A stretch of 64,000 bases of DNA from contig NZ_FOZM01000005.1 of assembly GCF_900114675.1 (NCBI RefSeq), positions 1-64,000 on the forward strand, read 5' to 3'. The notes beneath the pieces are model-generated. The model searched no databases and was not told where the DNA came from. It saw only the letters and a list, made by a program, of their open reading frames with translations. Below, piece after piece: positions 44,783 to 52,935 of the stretch (the first letter of the stretch is position 1; each line of letters begins with the position of its first letter). The translations under genes were made by a program, and so were the position numbers. Origin of the DNA: Yoonia litorea (GTDB lineage: Bacteria > Pseudomonadota > Alphaproteobacteria > Rhodobacterales > Rhodobacteraceae).

Positions 44783-44853
44783 GGCTTCCTTTTCGCATGA
44801 TCGAAGAGAATTAGTCGAGTGATTACGGAACCAAAGTGTGCTGAATTGATTAC

Positions 44854-44870
44854 ATACCCAATTGGGGTAT
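44854..44870. promoter_or_regulatory. CsoR-type operator
   Basis: ATACCC-AATTG-GGGTAT, a 6-bp-arm inverted repeat directly before the DUF305 ribosome-binding site. Resembles known CsoR-family operators (TACCC...GGGTA). Confidence 0.65.
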
Positions 44871-44882
44871 AAGGAGAAGCAA

Positions 44883-45386
44883 ATGAGCAACTCACATCAG
44901 CACAAGGGATCATATCTTCGCTTCGCCGCGATGATCACGACATCAACCATTATCATGTATGGGCTGATGTATCTGAACACCTACGCCATCGATCATGTTT
45001 TCTTCAGCCAGACCCGTATGTGGATGGCATTATATATGGGTGCGGTCATGGCTATTGTCATGTTGGCCTTTATGCTTGGCATGTATTCCAACCGCACAAC
45101 AAACATCGCCATCTTTGCCGGTGCCGCGCTTGCATTCGGTGCATCACTTTATCTCGTGCGAAGCCAGGAAACGGTTGAGGACATTGCTTGGATGAAAGCA
45201 ATGATACCACATCACTCGATCGCCATCATGACATCGGAACGTGCCGACATATCCGACCCGCGTGTGCAGGAACTCGCCGACGCCATCATCGAAGCACAGC
45301 GCTCTGAAATCGAAGAGATGAAACGCTATATCGCGGACATTCAGGCGAACGGCGACGCCGCGCCTGGGACACCGCGCAATCCTTGA
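44883..45386 (+). CDS. DUF305 membrane protein
   Basis: 167 residues. Three N-terminal helices (AAMITTSTIIMYGLMYLNTY, MWMALYMGAVMAIVMLAFM, AIFAGAALAFGASLYLV) then a DUF305 domain with WMKAMIPHHSIAIMTSERA, including the conserved HH. RBS AAGGAG. DUF305 proteins are common in copper clusters (for example in CopM-related sets) and likely bind copper on the periplasmic side. Under the CsoR-type operator. Confidence 0.85.
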   Translation: MSNSHQHKGSYLRFAAMITTSTIIMYGLMYLNTYAIDHVFFSQTRMWMALYMGAVMAIVMLAFMLGMYSNRTTNIAIFAGAALAFGASLYLVRSQETVEDIAWMKAMIPHHSIAIMTSERADISDPRVQELADAIIEAQRSEIEEMKRYIADIQANGDAAPGTPRNP

Positions 45387-45407
45387 TCCGGAAAAAAGGA
45401 GCCAGAC

Positions 45408-46193
45408 GTGCCAAAGGATACCACAGATTTTGCAGACGTGACAACCGATCCGGCCACAGTCTCAACCGGCAAGACGGCCGTGCTTTACCGCATGGCCCTG
45501 CCGGACCATCTTTGCCCGTCCGGGCAAAAGGCGCGCTGGCTTCTAGAGCACCAAGGATATCGTGTGGACGACCGTGTCTTTCGCACGCGTGCCGAAGTCG
45601 ACGCTTTCAAGGCAGAATATGATGTCAAGACCACGCCTCAGGCATGGATCGACGGCAAGCGTATCGGCGGGTACACCGATCTGCGCGAACAGCTGACCGG
45701 CTGGGACCCGCAGGCGACGACCTATCGGCCTGTTCTCTATCTGTTTGCTGTCGCGGCGCTGACCGCAATTGCGCTTTCCGTCGGGTTTCTTGGCGCGATC
45801 ACCTGGCAGACATTGGGATGGTTCATCTCGGTCTCGATGATCCTGCTCGGCATGCAGAAACTGCGTGATGTCGAAAGTTTCACCACGATGTTTCTCAACT
45901 ACGACCTGCTTGCCCGAAAATGGGTGCCCTACGCCTATGTCTATCCGTTTGTGGAAACGGGCGCTGGGATATTGATGACAGGCATGATTTTGACATGGCT
46001 CGCCGCCCCGGCAGCCTTGTTCATCGCGGGCATCGGAACAATCAGCGTGTTCAAAGCGGTCTATATCGACAAACGTGAGCTCAAATGCGCTTGCGTCGGC
46101 GGCAACTCGAACGTTCCGCTGGGGTTCGTCAGCCTTACGGAGAATCTGATGATGGTGGGAATGGCCGTCGCGATGCTGTGGTTGATGGTTTGA
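45408..46193 (+). CDS. Glutaredoxin-MauE/DoxX fusion protein
   Basis: 261 residues, GTG start with AAGGAG upstream. Residues 20-95: glutaredoxin-like domain with a single active-site Cys (LCPSGQKARW, Cys36) and TTPQAWIDGKRIGG. Residues 105-261: four helices of the MauE/DoxX redox-associated membrane family, ending with CACVGGNSNVPLGF. MauE-type proteins help form disulfides in methylamine dehydrogenase. As a fusion it could move reducing equivalents across the membrane. Operon with DUF305. Confidence 0.8.
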   Translation: MPKDTTDFADVTTDPATVSTGKTAVLYRMALPDHLCPSGQKARWLLEHQGYRVDDRVFRTRAEVDAFKAEYDVKTTPQAWIDGKRIGGYTDLREQLTGWDPQATTYRPVLYLFAVAALTAIALSVGFLGAITWQTLGWFISVSMILLGMQKLRDVESFTTMFLNYDLLARKWVPYAYVYPFVETGAGILMTGMILTWLAAPAALFIAGIGTISVFKAVYIDKRELKCACVGGNSNVPLGFVSLTENLMMVGMAVAMLWLMV

Positions 46194-46680
46194 GTGTATC
46201 GATATTCGGTCGCTTCACTCTTCATATCGCATGAACGGACATCCGATTGCCGATGTTTGATGGCAGGTACGTCCCGCTACAGGTTTATCGTAGCGACAAC
46301 GAGGGATGGTTGTTCTAAAGACGGACAATCAAGGTTTAACTGATGCAAAAAAGTAAAAGTGTTACCGGGTAGGGTTCACAGCAATGGTGACACCAGTAAA
46401 GTCGGACGCCAGTCCTCAATCGGATACTTCGCCAATACAACGAGCATATCACGGAGCTTTGGGATTTGGTGAAGCTTGATGCACATGTCAGATTCTTTCA
46501 CTGCCAGCTTAGCACCAAAGCATCGTAGTGTGTCAGCAAAGAAATGTCACAAGACAGACGATCTAAACTTTGAGGAAGTTGGATTGATTAACATAAACTT
46601 CATTATGCGTATTTATACTTAGTGTTGCGATAGTATATTATTGTATGTATGTTGGACTCCTCTCACGGAGGTTCCGCAGC
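46194..46680. other. 487-bp intergenic region with a 19-bp element
   Basis: No gene is supported here. It is AT-richer than its surroundings. At 46624-46642 it contains GTTGCGATAGTATATTATT, which recurs inverted at 51284-51302 with one mismatch. The element lies 38 bp before the TrbM-like gene and could be a promoter or operator for it. Confidence 0.5.
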
Positions 46681-47376
46681 ATGCACTATCTGATCAAGAA
46701 GCTCCTCCCCTCGGTTGCAGTCGCTTTAACCGTGACTGGTCTTTCGCTACCAATGTCCGCCCGAGCGCAGACGTACCCGATCGATTGCGCGATCCTCCTG
46801 TGCCTGTCTGGCGGCTGGCCTGCTTCCGTCCCTTGCGCCCGGGCTCGCGCCGAATTCATCCGGCGGATTACGCCTTGGCCGGTGGAACCGCCGCTACAAA
46901 TCTGGCGCTGTCCGATGGGCGCCTCCTATGAGGGCGATCGGCCGTCAAACAACGCTGGCCGCATCCTTGAAGCCTTGTACCAGGCGGACAGCCGTCGACC
47001 GCTCCAATCCTTGCCAGTAGACAATTTCGTTCCCGCCGACCAGGCACTCCGGCTCGTTCAGGATCGCGCGGACATTGATATCAGCGGACCTGAATTCAAC
47101 TTCGTGCGGTCTATCCGCGTCTTTGATGTTCGCTATGCGCGGCAGCATGAATCCGGTCGTGACGGTGACTGCAATCGCAGCGCGACCGTGGTCCTCGGCA
47201 CTTACGGGACCCAAGGCGATTTCTCTTGGCATAGATCTTCCATAACTGCCCTGCCCGAGGCCCATGTGGGACTTGAACGTTGGGGCCAGAATTGCCCCGG
47301 TATCTACCACCGATCTGTCTTCGTCGATTGGCGTGACTATGAGGGCAACTACGGCTTCGAACAGGTGAATTACTAA
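46681..47376 (+). CDS. Secreted TrbM-like protein
   Basis: 231 residues. GGAGG eight bases upstream supports the start. Signal peptide LPSVAVALTVTGLSLPMSARAQ, then CAILLCLSGGWPASVPCARAR and ITPWPVEPPLQIWRCPMG, a Cys-rich pattern resembling TrbM/KikA-type conjugation proteins. The C-terminal 120 residues are not recognised. Its 5' element is shared with the secreted gene at 50899 beside virB1, which links it to the secretion system. Family call moderate. Confidence 0.6.
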   Translation: MHYLIKKLLPSVAVALTVTGLSLPMSARAQTYPIDCAILLCLSGGWPASVPCARARAEFIRRITPWPVEPPLQIWRCPMGASYEGDRPSNNAGRILEALYQADSRRPLQSLPVDNFVPADQALRLVQDRADIDISGPEFNFVRSIRVFDVRYARQHESGRDGDCNRSATVVLGTYGTQGDFSWHRSSITALPEAHVGLERWGQNCPGIYHRSVFVDWRDYEGNYGFEQVNY

Positions 47377-47528
47377 CGCCGAAAATGACAGCGTAGCCGT
47401 CATAATGCGGAAGTTTAATCATGCTTGGTTATTCAAATACCTTCCGTTCGCGATGTCGGTGGCAAGGTCCGGAGAACGAATGAAAGCACCAACGTTCTGC
47501 GGCTGCGCCAAGGTCCGCTCTCAACTCT

Positions 47529-47945
47529 TCAATGGTCTCTGTCACAAAGCTCATGATCGGCCAAAGCTGCGAGCACATAACAGTCTTCCGATACGCCGCG
47601 GCCATCGCAGCCTTTAGAAATTCGGGTCAGTTCCTTCTCCAACAACTTCAGTCGTTTGATCTTGGCGCGCACATCTGCGAGCTGGGAACTGGCGATGTAT
47701 GTTGCTGCCTCACACGACCGATCCGGATGGTCCTGCAATTCAATAAGGGATGTAATCGCCTCAATTGAAAAGCCCAAATCACGCGCATGGCGAATGAAAC
47801 TCAATCGTTCCAATCCATCATTATCGTAACGTCTTTGGTTTCCACTTGTGCGCTCGGCCTCTGCCAGAAGTCCCATTTCCTCGTAGTAGCGGATGGTTGG
47901 AATCTTGACCTTAGTGCGCTTTGAAAGCTCGCCGATAGAAAACAT
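47529..47945 (-). CDS. MerR-family metal regulator
   Basis: 138 residues. Start 47945 chosen (MFSIGELSKRTKVKIPTIRY). Helix-turn-helix and dimer helix as in ZntR/CadR. Metal ligand candidates: Cys in RSCEAA, KGCDGRGVSEDC and a final HELCDRDH, so three or four Cys plus a His. The Cys at the dimer helix start and the C-terminal pair fit a zinc, cadmium or lead sensor rather than CueR. Divergent from the transglutaminase operon whose promoter has a 19-bp spacer. Confidence 0.85.
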   Translation of the reverse strand: MFSIGELSKRTKVKIPTIRYYEEMGLLAEAERTSGNQRRYDNDGLERLSFIRHARDLGFSIEAITSLIELQDHPDRSCEAATYIASSQLADVRAKIKRLKLLEKELTRISKGCDGRGVSEDCYVLAALADHELCDRDH

Positions 47946-47956
47946 GAAGAAACCTC

Positions 47957-47987
47957 TTGAACCTCTAGTCACTAGAGATTGTAGATA
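47957..47987 (+). promoter_or_regulatory. MerR-type promoter of the 48016 operon
   Basis: -35 TTGAAC (47957-47962), 19-bp spacer with the perfect dyad CTCTAGTCACTAGAG, and -10 TAGATA (47982-47987). Classic MerR-activated layout for the divergent regulator. Confidence 0.85.
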
Positions 47988-48015
47988 GAGTGGGACAGAG
48001 ACTCAAGAGGCCACC

Positions 48016-48786
48016 ATGACTGACAAATACATGTCCCCGACACCCCTGTTGGACTTCGAAGCATCCCCCATTCAGTGCCTGGTAGCTAACCGTGGCTGGC
48101 TGTCCCTTTCGCAAACCGACCGGATCGGCGCAGCGTATGACTTTGTTCGCAACGATATTGGGTTCGGATATAATTCCAATGATGCGTTGCCAGCGTCCAA
48201 GGTGCTGGGTGACGGCTATGGACAGTGCAACACCAAGGGCACTCTGCTCATGGCGCTTCTGCGGGCCCTTGGTGTGCCGTGCCGCTTCCATGGCTTCACC
48301 ATCGACAAGCGATTGCAGCGTGGGGTCGTGCCGGAACTGGTCTATCCGCTTGCCCCCCGAAACATCATCCACTCTTGGGTCGAAATCTATCACGAAGGGC
48401 AGTGGTTGAACCTTGAGGGCTTCATTCTGGATGCAGCCGTCCTCGCCGCCTTGCAAGACGCTTTCCCGCAGCGTCAATCATTGTGCGCACATGGTGCAGG
48501 CACAGATTGTCTGCAAAGCCCAAACGTCGAATGGCGCGGGGCCAGCACGTACATCCAAAAGACCGGGATCAACCACGACTTTGGCACCTTCGACGATCCC
48601 GATACATTTTATGCATCCCACCGCCAGTTGACCGGTATCAAGGGGCTTCTCTATCGCCTGGTCATCCGCCACTGGATGAACCTCCGCGTCCGGAAGATAC
48701 GCAACGGTCATGTGCCGAGAATCCCAGGTGGTGAGGTAAGCCTCGTGCCAACTCAATCGGATCTCAAAACGCAGGAGGCAATCTAA
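48016..48786 (+). CDS. Transglutaminase-like protein
   Basis: 256 residues, no signal peptide. Transglutaminase/protease core: GQCNTKGTLLMALLRALGVP with the nucleophile Cys, then HSWVEIYHEGQWLNLEGF with the His, and Asp candidates after it. The C-terminal 90 residues are not recognised. A cytoplasmic protease, amidase or peptide ligase are all possible. It is the first gene under the MerR-type promoter and overlaps the cation transporter gene by one base. Confidence 0.75.
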   Translation: MTDKYMSPTPLLDFEASPIQCLVANRGWLSLSQTDRIGAAYDFVRNDIGFGYNSNDALPASKVLGDGYGQCNTKGTLLMALLRALGVPCRFHGFTIDKRLQRGVVPELVYPLAPRNIIHSWVEIYHEGQWLNLEGFILDAAVLAALQDAFPQRQSLCAHGAGTDCLQSPNVEWRGASTYIQKTGINHDFGTFDDPDTFYASHRQLTGIKGLLYRLVIRHWMNLRVRKIRNGHVPRIPGGEVSLVPTQSDLKTQEAI

Positions 48787-49421
48787 TGGCCGGATGCTGC
48801 GGACATGACGCCAAGTTTGACGGCGTATCAGACGACTACAAGCGACGGCTTTGGATCGTCATTGCCCTGAACGCGACAATGTTCGCGGTCGAAATGACTG
48901 CGGGTCACTTGGCGAAGTCACAGGCTTTGCAGGCCGATGCTCTCGACTTTGCGGGTGATGCGATGACCTATGGCATCTCGCTGGCCGTTATCGGAGCGTC
49001 ACTGCGCGCCCGCACAAATGCGGCGCTGTTCAAGGGTTTCAGTCTTTTGTTGATGGGCCTTTGGGTGTTCGGGTCGACGGTTTATCGCGTCTTCTATGTT
49101 GGCGTTCCCACTGCCGAAATCATGGGCGCTGTTGGCTTTTTGGCATTGCTCACCAACCTTGCCAGCGTGGTCTTGCTGGTGCGCTACAAGGATGGTGACG
49201 CCAACGTGCGGTCCGTCTGGCTATGCTCGCGCAATGACGCCATCGGCAACGTTGCCGTCATGTTCGCCGCTTTGGGCGTCTGGGGAACGGCTACAGGCTG
49301 GCCTGACCTGATCGTTGCAACAATCATGGCGGGGCTGTTCCTGTCATCGGCTTTCCAGATTGTCCGGCAAGCCCTGGCAGAGCGGGCGGAAGTTATCGAC
49401 CACGAGCACGCGGAGGCATGA
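48786..49421 (+). CDS. Cation efflux transporter (CDF-like)
   Basis: 211 residues, six helices. Resembles the cation diffusion facilitator fold: VIALNATMFAVEMTAGHLAKSQALQADALDFAGDAM (first metal site HxxxD-like as ADALDFAGD) and CSRNDAIGNVAVM (second site). The N-terminal CCGHDAKF adds a metal-binding start. The cytoplasmic CDF C-terminal domain is missing, as in DmeF-like short members. Probably exports a divalent metal sensed by the MerR protein. Confidence 0.8.
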   Translation: MAGCCGHDAKFDGVSDDYKRRLWIVIALNATMFAVEMTAGHLAKSQALQADALDFAGDAMTYGISLAVIGASLRARTNAALFKGFSLLLMGLWVFGSTVYRVFYVGVPTAEIMGAVGFLALLTNLASVVLLVRYKDGDANVRSVWLCSRNDAIGNVAVMFAALGVWGTATGWPDLIVATIMAGLFLSSAFQIVRQALAERAEVIDHEHAEA

Positions 49422-49969
49422 TGCAGAACTTTCTCGTCATACTGGGTCTTGGCATTGCTGGTATGACCCTTGCGACAATCCTCTGGTCAATCGTATTTCC
49501 CAACAGGCGGATTTGGCCGCCAAAACGCTACACGACACTCACGCCTTTCTTTGTCTGGGTGCCGACATTCACGCTGTTCGGGGTTCTCATCCTGCTTGGC
49601 GTCTTGGGTTGGGGGGAGCTGGAAATACCGAGTTGGCTACGGTTTGGCTTCGGCCTGCCTCTCATCCTGATCGGCAACCTCGTAGTGTGGATGGAAGTTT
49701 CACATTTTGGCGTTCCGCAGACTGGGGGAGCCAAGGGCATCCTGCGCACCGAGGGTATGTATCGCTACTCTCGCAACCCACAGTATCTGGCTGATATTGG
49801 TATGATAACCGGCTGGATGCTCTTGTCAGCAGCGCCTTGGGCAATGGTCGTTGGTTTGGCGGGGATTGTAGTGCTTATTGCCGCGCCGTTTTCAGAGGAA
49901 CCTTGGCTCAAAGACCAATACGGCGACACCTTCGAGAGCTACGCGTCAAAGGTGCGACGGTTCTTTTGA
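49418..49969 (+). CDS. Isoprenylcysteine methyltransferase-like membrane protein
   Basis: 183 residues, five helices. The ICMT/PEMT signature is visible: GMYRYSRNPQYLADIGMITG and SEEPWLKDQYGDTFESYASKVRRFF at the C-terminus. These use S-adenosylmethionine to methylate lipids or terminal carboxylates. It overlaps the transporter by four bases, so all three proteins are co-translated. Substrate unknown. Confidence 0.82.
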   Translation: MMQNFLVILGLGIAGMTLATILWSIVFPNRRIWPPKRYTTLTPFFVWVPTFTLFGVLILLGVLGWGELEIPSWLRFGFGLPLILIGNLVVWMEVSHFGVPQTGGAKGILRTEGMYRYSRNPQYLADIGMITGWMLLSAAPWAMVVGLAGIVVLIAAPFSEEPWLKDQYGDTFESYASKVRRFF

Positions 49970-50121
49970 GTGAATGCAATCCCACGAAAACCTGCTTTCG
50001 CCGCATGAGAATATGCCTGAAGTATGGGCTCTTTCGATGTTTTCGCTGCCGTCACGTCCAATGTCCGGTGTGCGCTATCGCACCCTTTTTACCGATACTC
50101 GCTGGCAGCTGCGTGAGAAGC

Positions 50122-50349
50122 CTATCCACTCTCGCGACTTCCGATCCGCGTGAGCGCATCGAAGTCGATTTCTTGTTTCTGCTCGTCACTTATGTCCGGC
50201 CGGCTTTCCGACACCGGCTGGGGCCCGTGGACGTCCCACATCACCGCATGCGCGCCTGTAGTCCAGCGATACACCCAACCAACAATACTGCACCCATCGG
50301 TCCCGATCAGATTTGCGATCGCGACGCCCTCACCTTTATCATCGTTCAC
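50122..50349 (-). CDS. Small hypothetical protein
   Basis: 75 residues from a GTG at 50349. Sequence is globular (GWVYRWTTGAHAVMWDVHGP, then a charged C-terminus DEQKQEIDFDALTR). No family recognised and the ribosome-binding site is weak (GGAAG 12 bases upstream). It is included because its composition is protein-like and the opposite strand has no competitor. Low certainty. Confidence 0.4.
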   Translation of the reverse strand: MNDDKGEGVAIANLIGTDGCSIVGWVYRWTTGAHAVMWDVHGPQPVSESRPDISDEQKQEIDFDALTRIGSRESG

Positions 50350-50516
50350 TGTTTACGGACTTCCTGCACTATGGCGCTGATATTGCAGCGTGACGAACTG
50401 CGGTGCTCGCCAGCACCGCATGCCGCGCTTGGGAGATATTGGCTAACTGCTCTTTCTTGAGGAGCTCACCTCACATAGGGACGCACGAAGCGGCGCGTCC
50501 CAAAATTTCTTTGCTT

Positions 50517-50774
50517 TCAAATCTTGTGGTCGGGCTCCGTGGCGGCTTCGACAATCGACAGGACTTCATTTTTGTCAAAGCCAATGACCCTCGCCAGAAC
50601 CGTGAACTCCACGACATCGATACGACGCTCGCCGCTCTCGAGACGCGCCACAAATGACTGATGGCGTTTGAGCTTCGCCGCCAATTGCTGCTGGCTGAGA
50701 CCCGCATTCTGACGTGCATCAACCAACGCACGGACGAGCGCCAACTGGCCAATTGTTCTGATTGTTTTCGCCAC
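50517..50774 (-). CDS. XRE-family regulator
   Basis: 85 residues, GTG start. Cro/C1-type helix-turn-helix with NAGLSQQQLAAKLKRHQSFV and ARLESGERRIDVVEF. Such small repressors on plasmids control conjugation or toxin genes. A perfect inverted repeat (50776-50796) just upstream suggests self-control. Confidence 0.85.
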   Translation of the reverse strand: MAKTIRTIGQLALVRALVDARQNAGLSQQQLAAKLKRHQSFVARLESGERRIDVVEFTVLARVIGFDKNEVLSIVEAATEPDHKI

Positions 50775-50775
50775 G

Positions 50776-50796
50776 CGTCACATACCTTTTGTGACG
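50776..50796. promoter_or_regulatory. Operator-like inverted repeat before the XRE gene
   Basis: CGTCACA-N7-TGTGACG with perfect 7-bp arms, starting two bases upstream of the XRE start codon. Likely binding site of the repressor or of a cAMP-receptor-like protein. Confidence 0.55.
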
Positions 50797-50898
50797 TCGC
50801 TAGCGGATGAAATCTGTTATCTAAAAAGTAGATATTTGAGGGTGTTATCGGCGTCTGGTTTCCAAGGGCTGCAAGTCTGATGCATGCCCTGTGGCCCA

Positions 50899-51159
50899 TC
50901 AATCCCCCACCAGTTCCAGAAACCGACCGTAGTCCTGACTGACTTCACGGGCTTCTTCGAAGGCGCGCGCACGCTCCTGCTCGAGGCAGTGGAAGTAGTC
51001 CTGAATGCCCGAGATGTAGGCCTCGAAGTCTTGGCGGATGATGTCAGCATAGTCCCTGGCCGCTTGCGAATCGCTTGGCACGAAGGGCCGGGACGGGGCG
51101 AGACAGGTTTCCGCCTGGCTTGCAGCCGGAACGAGCAAAAGCAGTGCTACAGACTGCAT
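50899..51159 (-). CDS. Small secreted protein beside virB1
   Basis: 86 residues from ATG 51159 (GTG 51165 and TTG 51219 are alternatives). Signal peptide QSVALLLLVPAASQA, mature part with two Cys (ETCLAPSRPF, YFHCLEQE), a long amphipathic helix and acidic end. Resembles small periplasmic proteins often found beside virB genes. It reads away from virB1, and the shared 19-bp element lies 125 bp upstream. Function unknown. Confidence 0.65.
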   Translation of the reverse strand: MQSVALLLLVPAASQAETCLAPSRPFVPSDSQAARDYADIIRQDFEAYISGIQDYFHCLEQERARAFEEAREVSQDYGRFLELVGD

Positions 51160-51283
51160 GCCCACCCATCGGCTCAACCGCAGGTTTCTGAAACCCCTAT
51201 TTTCCTTGATAGACGCCAATGGCCGTGCCTAGAGTTTGAGTAACCGAGATACAGCCGTATCTGCCGCATTATATCTTGCGGTT

Positions 51284-51302
51284 AATAATATACTATCGTA
51301 AC
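51284..51302. repeat. 19-bp element shared with 46624
   Basis: AATAATATACTATCGTAAC, the inverted copy of 46624-46642 with one mismatch. It lies between the divergent secreted gene and the first gene before virB1. AT-rich core with -10-like TATTAT. Confidence 0.5.
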
Positions 51303-51362
51303 TCTGGGCTTCAAGTGGGAATGCCCGGGCGTTGCGCGTTTGAAGAAAGCGTGAGCCGGGCC

Positions 51363-51716
51363 ATGAACTGGGACATCGAAGCACCAAATGTGGTTACGGA
51401 AGCACGTTTCCGCGAACTCGTGGAAAGCGGCTATAGCGCTGAAATCCTGTGCCAGGAGTCGGCACACAAGAAGGGCCCAAGCTATTACGGGGTCTGGATC
51501 ATGCGCGTCGTCTCTGATGATGGCGTGGAGAAGCTGCTGGTCACGGCCCGCACCCGGACGACGTACAACGACATTAAGATCCGGGAGTTCAAAACCATTA
51601 CTGGCGTGGTGTCCTTCCTCATCGGCATCGGCTTCTCCCACGCCGATGTTCCACTTGAGGAAGGCCGGCGGACGACGCACAAACTGGCTGCAACCGACAA
51701 GGGCGGCAGCAAGTAG
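51363..51716 (+). CDS. Hypothetical protein preceding virB1
   Basis: 117 residues from ATG 51363 (longer starts at 51321 and 51276 exist). Soluble, with [25 protein letters not shown] and a C-terminal [16 protein letters not shown]. Not recognised. The end overlaps virB1 if that gene starts at TTG 51655. Co-transcribed with the virB operon. Confidence 0.6.
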   Translation: MNWDIEAPNVVTEARFRELVESGYSAEILCQESAHKKGPSYYGVWIMRVVSDDGVEKLLVTARTRTTYNDIKIREFKTITGVVSFLIGIGFSHADVPLEEGRRTTHKLAATDKGGSK

Positions 51717-52374
51717 CCTTCTTCTTTTTTGGTATCTCGCGGGTCCCGCCTCCGCGCAGATGGTGCTGGTCATGGAGAGCGACGGCTCTCTGACCCCATC
51801 CCGCTCCCAGGACAGCTTTGCCCGCAATTACAATGACGGCATTGGACAAGGTTCAGCGGCCGATGATCTGGCAATCTTTGGCGAACGGGATGGTGAGCCA
51901 TACGACATCCAATTGGCCGCCCTCTCACGGCCTGCGCCCCTACCCCGCGCCGATATCCTCACGGCCATCGAGGCCACTGCCCTGCGCTATGCCGGGCATC
52001 CCGGGCTGCGCGGCGCTGACCTCTCAGTCCGCGATTGGCTGACCCTCTACCGGGCCAATATCGAGGTGGAGAGCGCCTATCGGCAGGATGCGGTCTCGAG
52101 TGCAGGCGCCATTGGCCTTGGTCAATTGATGCCAGCGACGGCGCGCGATCTCGGCGTCGACCCGCGTGACCCGCTGCAGAACCTCGACGGCTCCGCCCGC
52201 TACCTCGCGATGATGCTGGAGGCATTCGGCGATCCGCGGCTTGCCCTCGCAGCCTACAACGCCGGACCCGATGCGGTCCGCCAGTACGGCGGCATTCCCC
52301 CTTACAGAGAAACCCAGAACCACGTGGCCCGCGTCATGGCCGTCGTGGCCCGATTGGAAGGATCAAATTCATGA
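51655..52374 (+). CDS. virB1: VirB1-like lytic transglycosylase
   Basis: About 239 residues from TTG 51655 (start uncertain; the frame extends further upstream as a shadow of the preceding gene). Signal [18 protein letters not shown], then a transglycosylase domain with catalytic Glu in [34 protein letters not shown], and [13 protein letters not shown]. It opens peptidoglycan for the secretion channel. Its stop overlaps virB2 by four bases. Confidence 0.88.
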   Translation: MRKAGGRRTNWLQPTRAAASSLLLFWYLAGPASAQMVLVMESDGSLTPSRSQDSFARNYNDGIGQGSAADDLAIFGERDGEPYDIQLAALSRPAPLPRADILTAIEATALRYAGHPGLRGADLSVRDWLTLYRANIEVESAYRQDAVSSAGAIGLGQLMPATARDLGVDPRDPLQNLDGSARYLAMMLEAFGDPRLALAAYNAGPDAVRQYGGIPPYRETQNHVARVMAVVARLEGSNS

Positions 52375-52664
52375 AGCACATATCTCACCTGTTTATTGCC
52401 TCGCTCGCGCTCTTCCTGCTCGTCGCAGAGCCTGCGCTTGCGCAAAGCATCGATCTCTCCCCGATCCAAAGCTTGTTGCAGGGCATTGTCGATGCGCTGA
52501 CCGGTCCGCTTGGCGTTGTCATCGCGACGCTGGCCGTGCTGGGCGTCTTCCTGAGCTGGTTCTTCAACATCATCGACCTGCGCCAAGCCCTCTGGGTGCT
52601 TGTCGGCATCGCCGGTGTTGCCGCCGCCCCCACGATCGTTGCCGCGGTCTTTGCCGGTGGCTGA
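52371..52664 (+). CDS. virB2: VirB2 major pilin
   Basis: 97 residues. Signal peptide ([19 protein letters not shown]), two hydrophobic helices ([19 protein letters not shown] and [22 protein letters not shown]) as in VirB2/TrbC pilins. Position between virB1 and virB3 confirms it. Overlaps virB3 by eight bases. Confidence 0.9.
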   Translation: MKHISHLFIASLALFLLVAEPALAQSIDLSPIQSLLQGIVDALTGPLGVVIATLAVLGVFLSWFFNIIDLRQALWVLVGIAGVAAAPTIVAAVFAGG

Positions 52665-52935
52665 GCGCGCGCCCCTCTTTCTGGGCCTCGTGCGCCCGCC
52701 GAAACTTCTGGGCCTGCCCATCATGTACGCGATGGTCTGGCTCTTCGGCTCTGTGCTGCTCTTCGTCTGGGTCCAGCACATCGCGGTGCTGGGCTTCGCG
52801 GCCCTGCTCTACCCGGTGCTTTGGAAAGCCGCGGACTGGGACCCGCGTTTCATCGACGTAATGATGACATCGCTGCAGGAGACACCGCCCACGCGCAACA
52901 GGTCCATCCATGGCGGGGACAGCTATGCCCCGTGA
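52657..52935 (+). CDS. virB3: VirB3 inner membrane protein
   Basis: 92 residues from GTG 52657; the longer frame start is out of place. APLFLGLVRPPKLLGLPIMYAM and one or two helices, matching VirB3/TrbD. It associates with VirB4. Overlaps virB4 by 26 bp if that starts at 52910. Confidence 0.88.
   Translation: MAERAPLFLGLVRPPKLLGLPIMYAMVWLFGSVLLFVWVQHIAVLGFAALLYPVLWKAADWDPRFIDVMMTSLQETPPTRNRSIHGGDSYAP

Noticed and set aside
46260-46290. TACG-N6-TACA, similar to the response-regulator box
   Set aside because: One half-site is wrong and it lies about 400 bp from the next gene.
49837-50460. 207-codon plus-strand frame after the methyltransferase
   Set aside because: Overlaps the end of the methyltransferase gene, His/Arg/Cys/Pro-rich shadow-like composition, no family.
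51388-51654. Upstream extension of the virB1 frame
   Set aside because: It lies within another gene in a different frame, has shadow-like composition and no signal peptide at its start.
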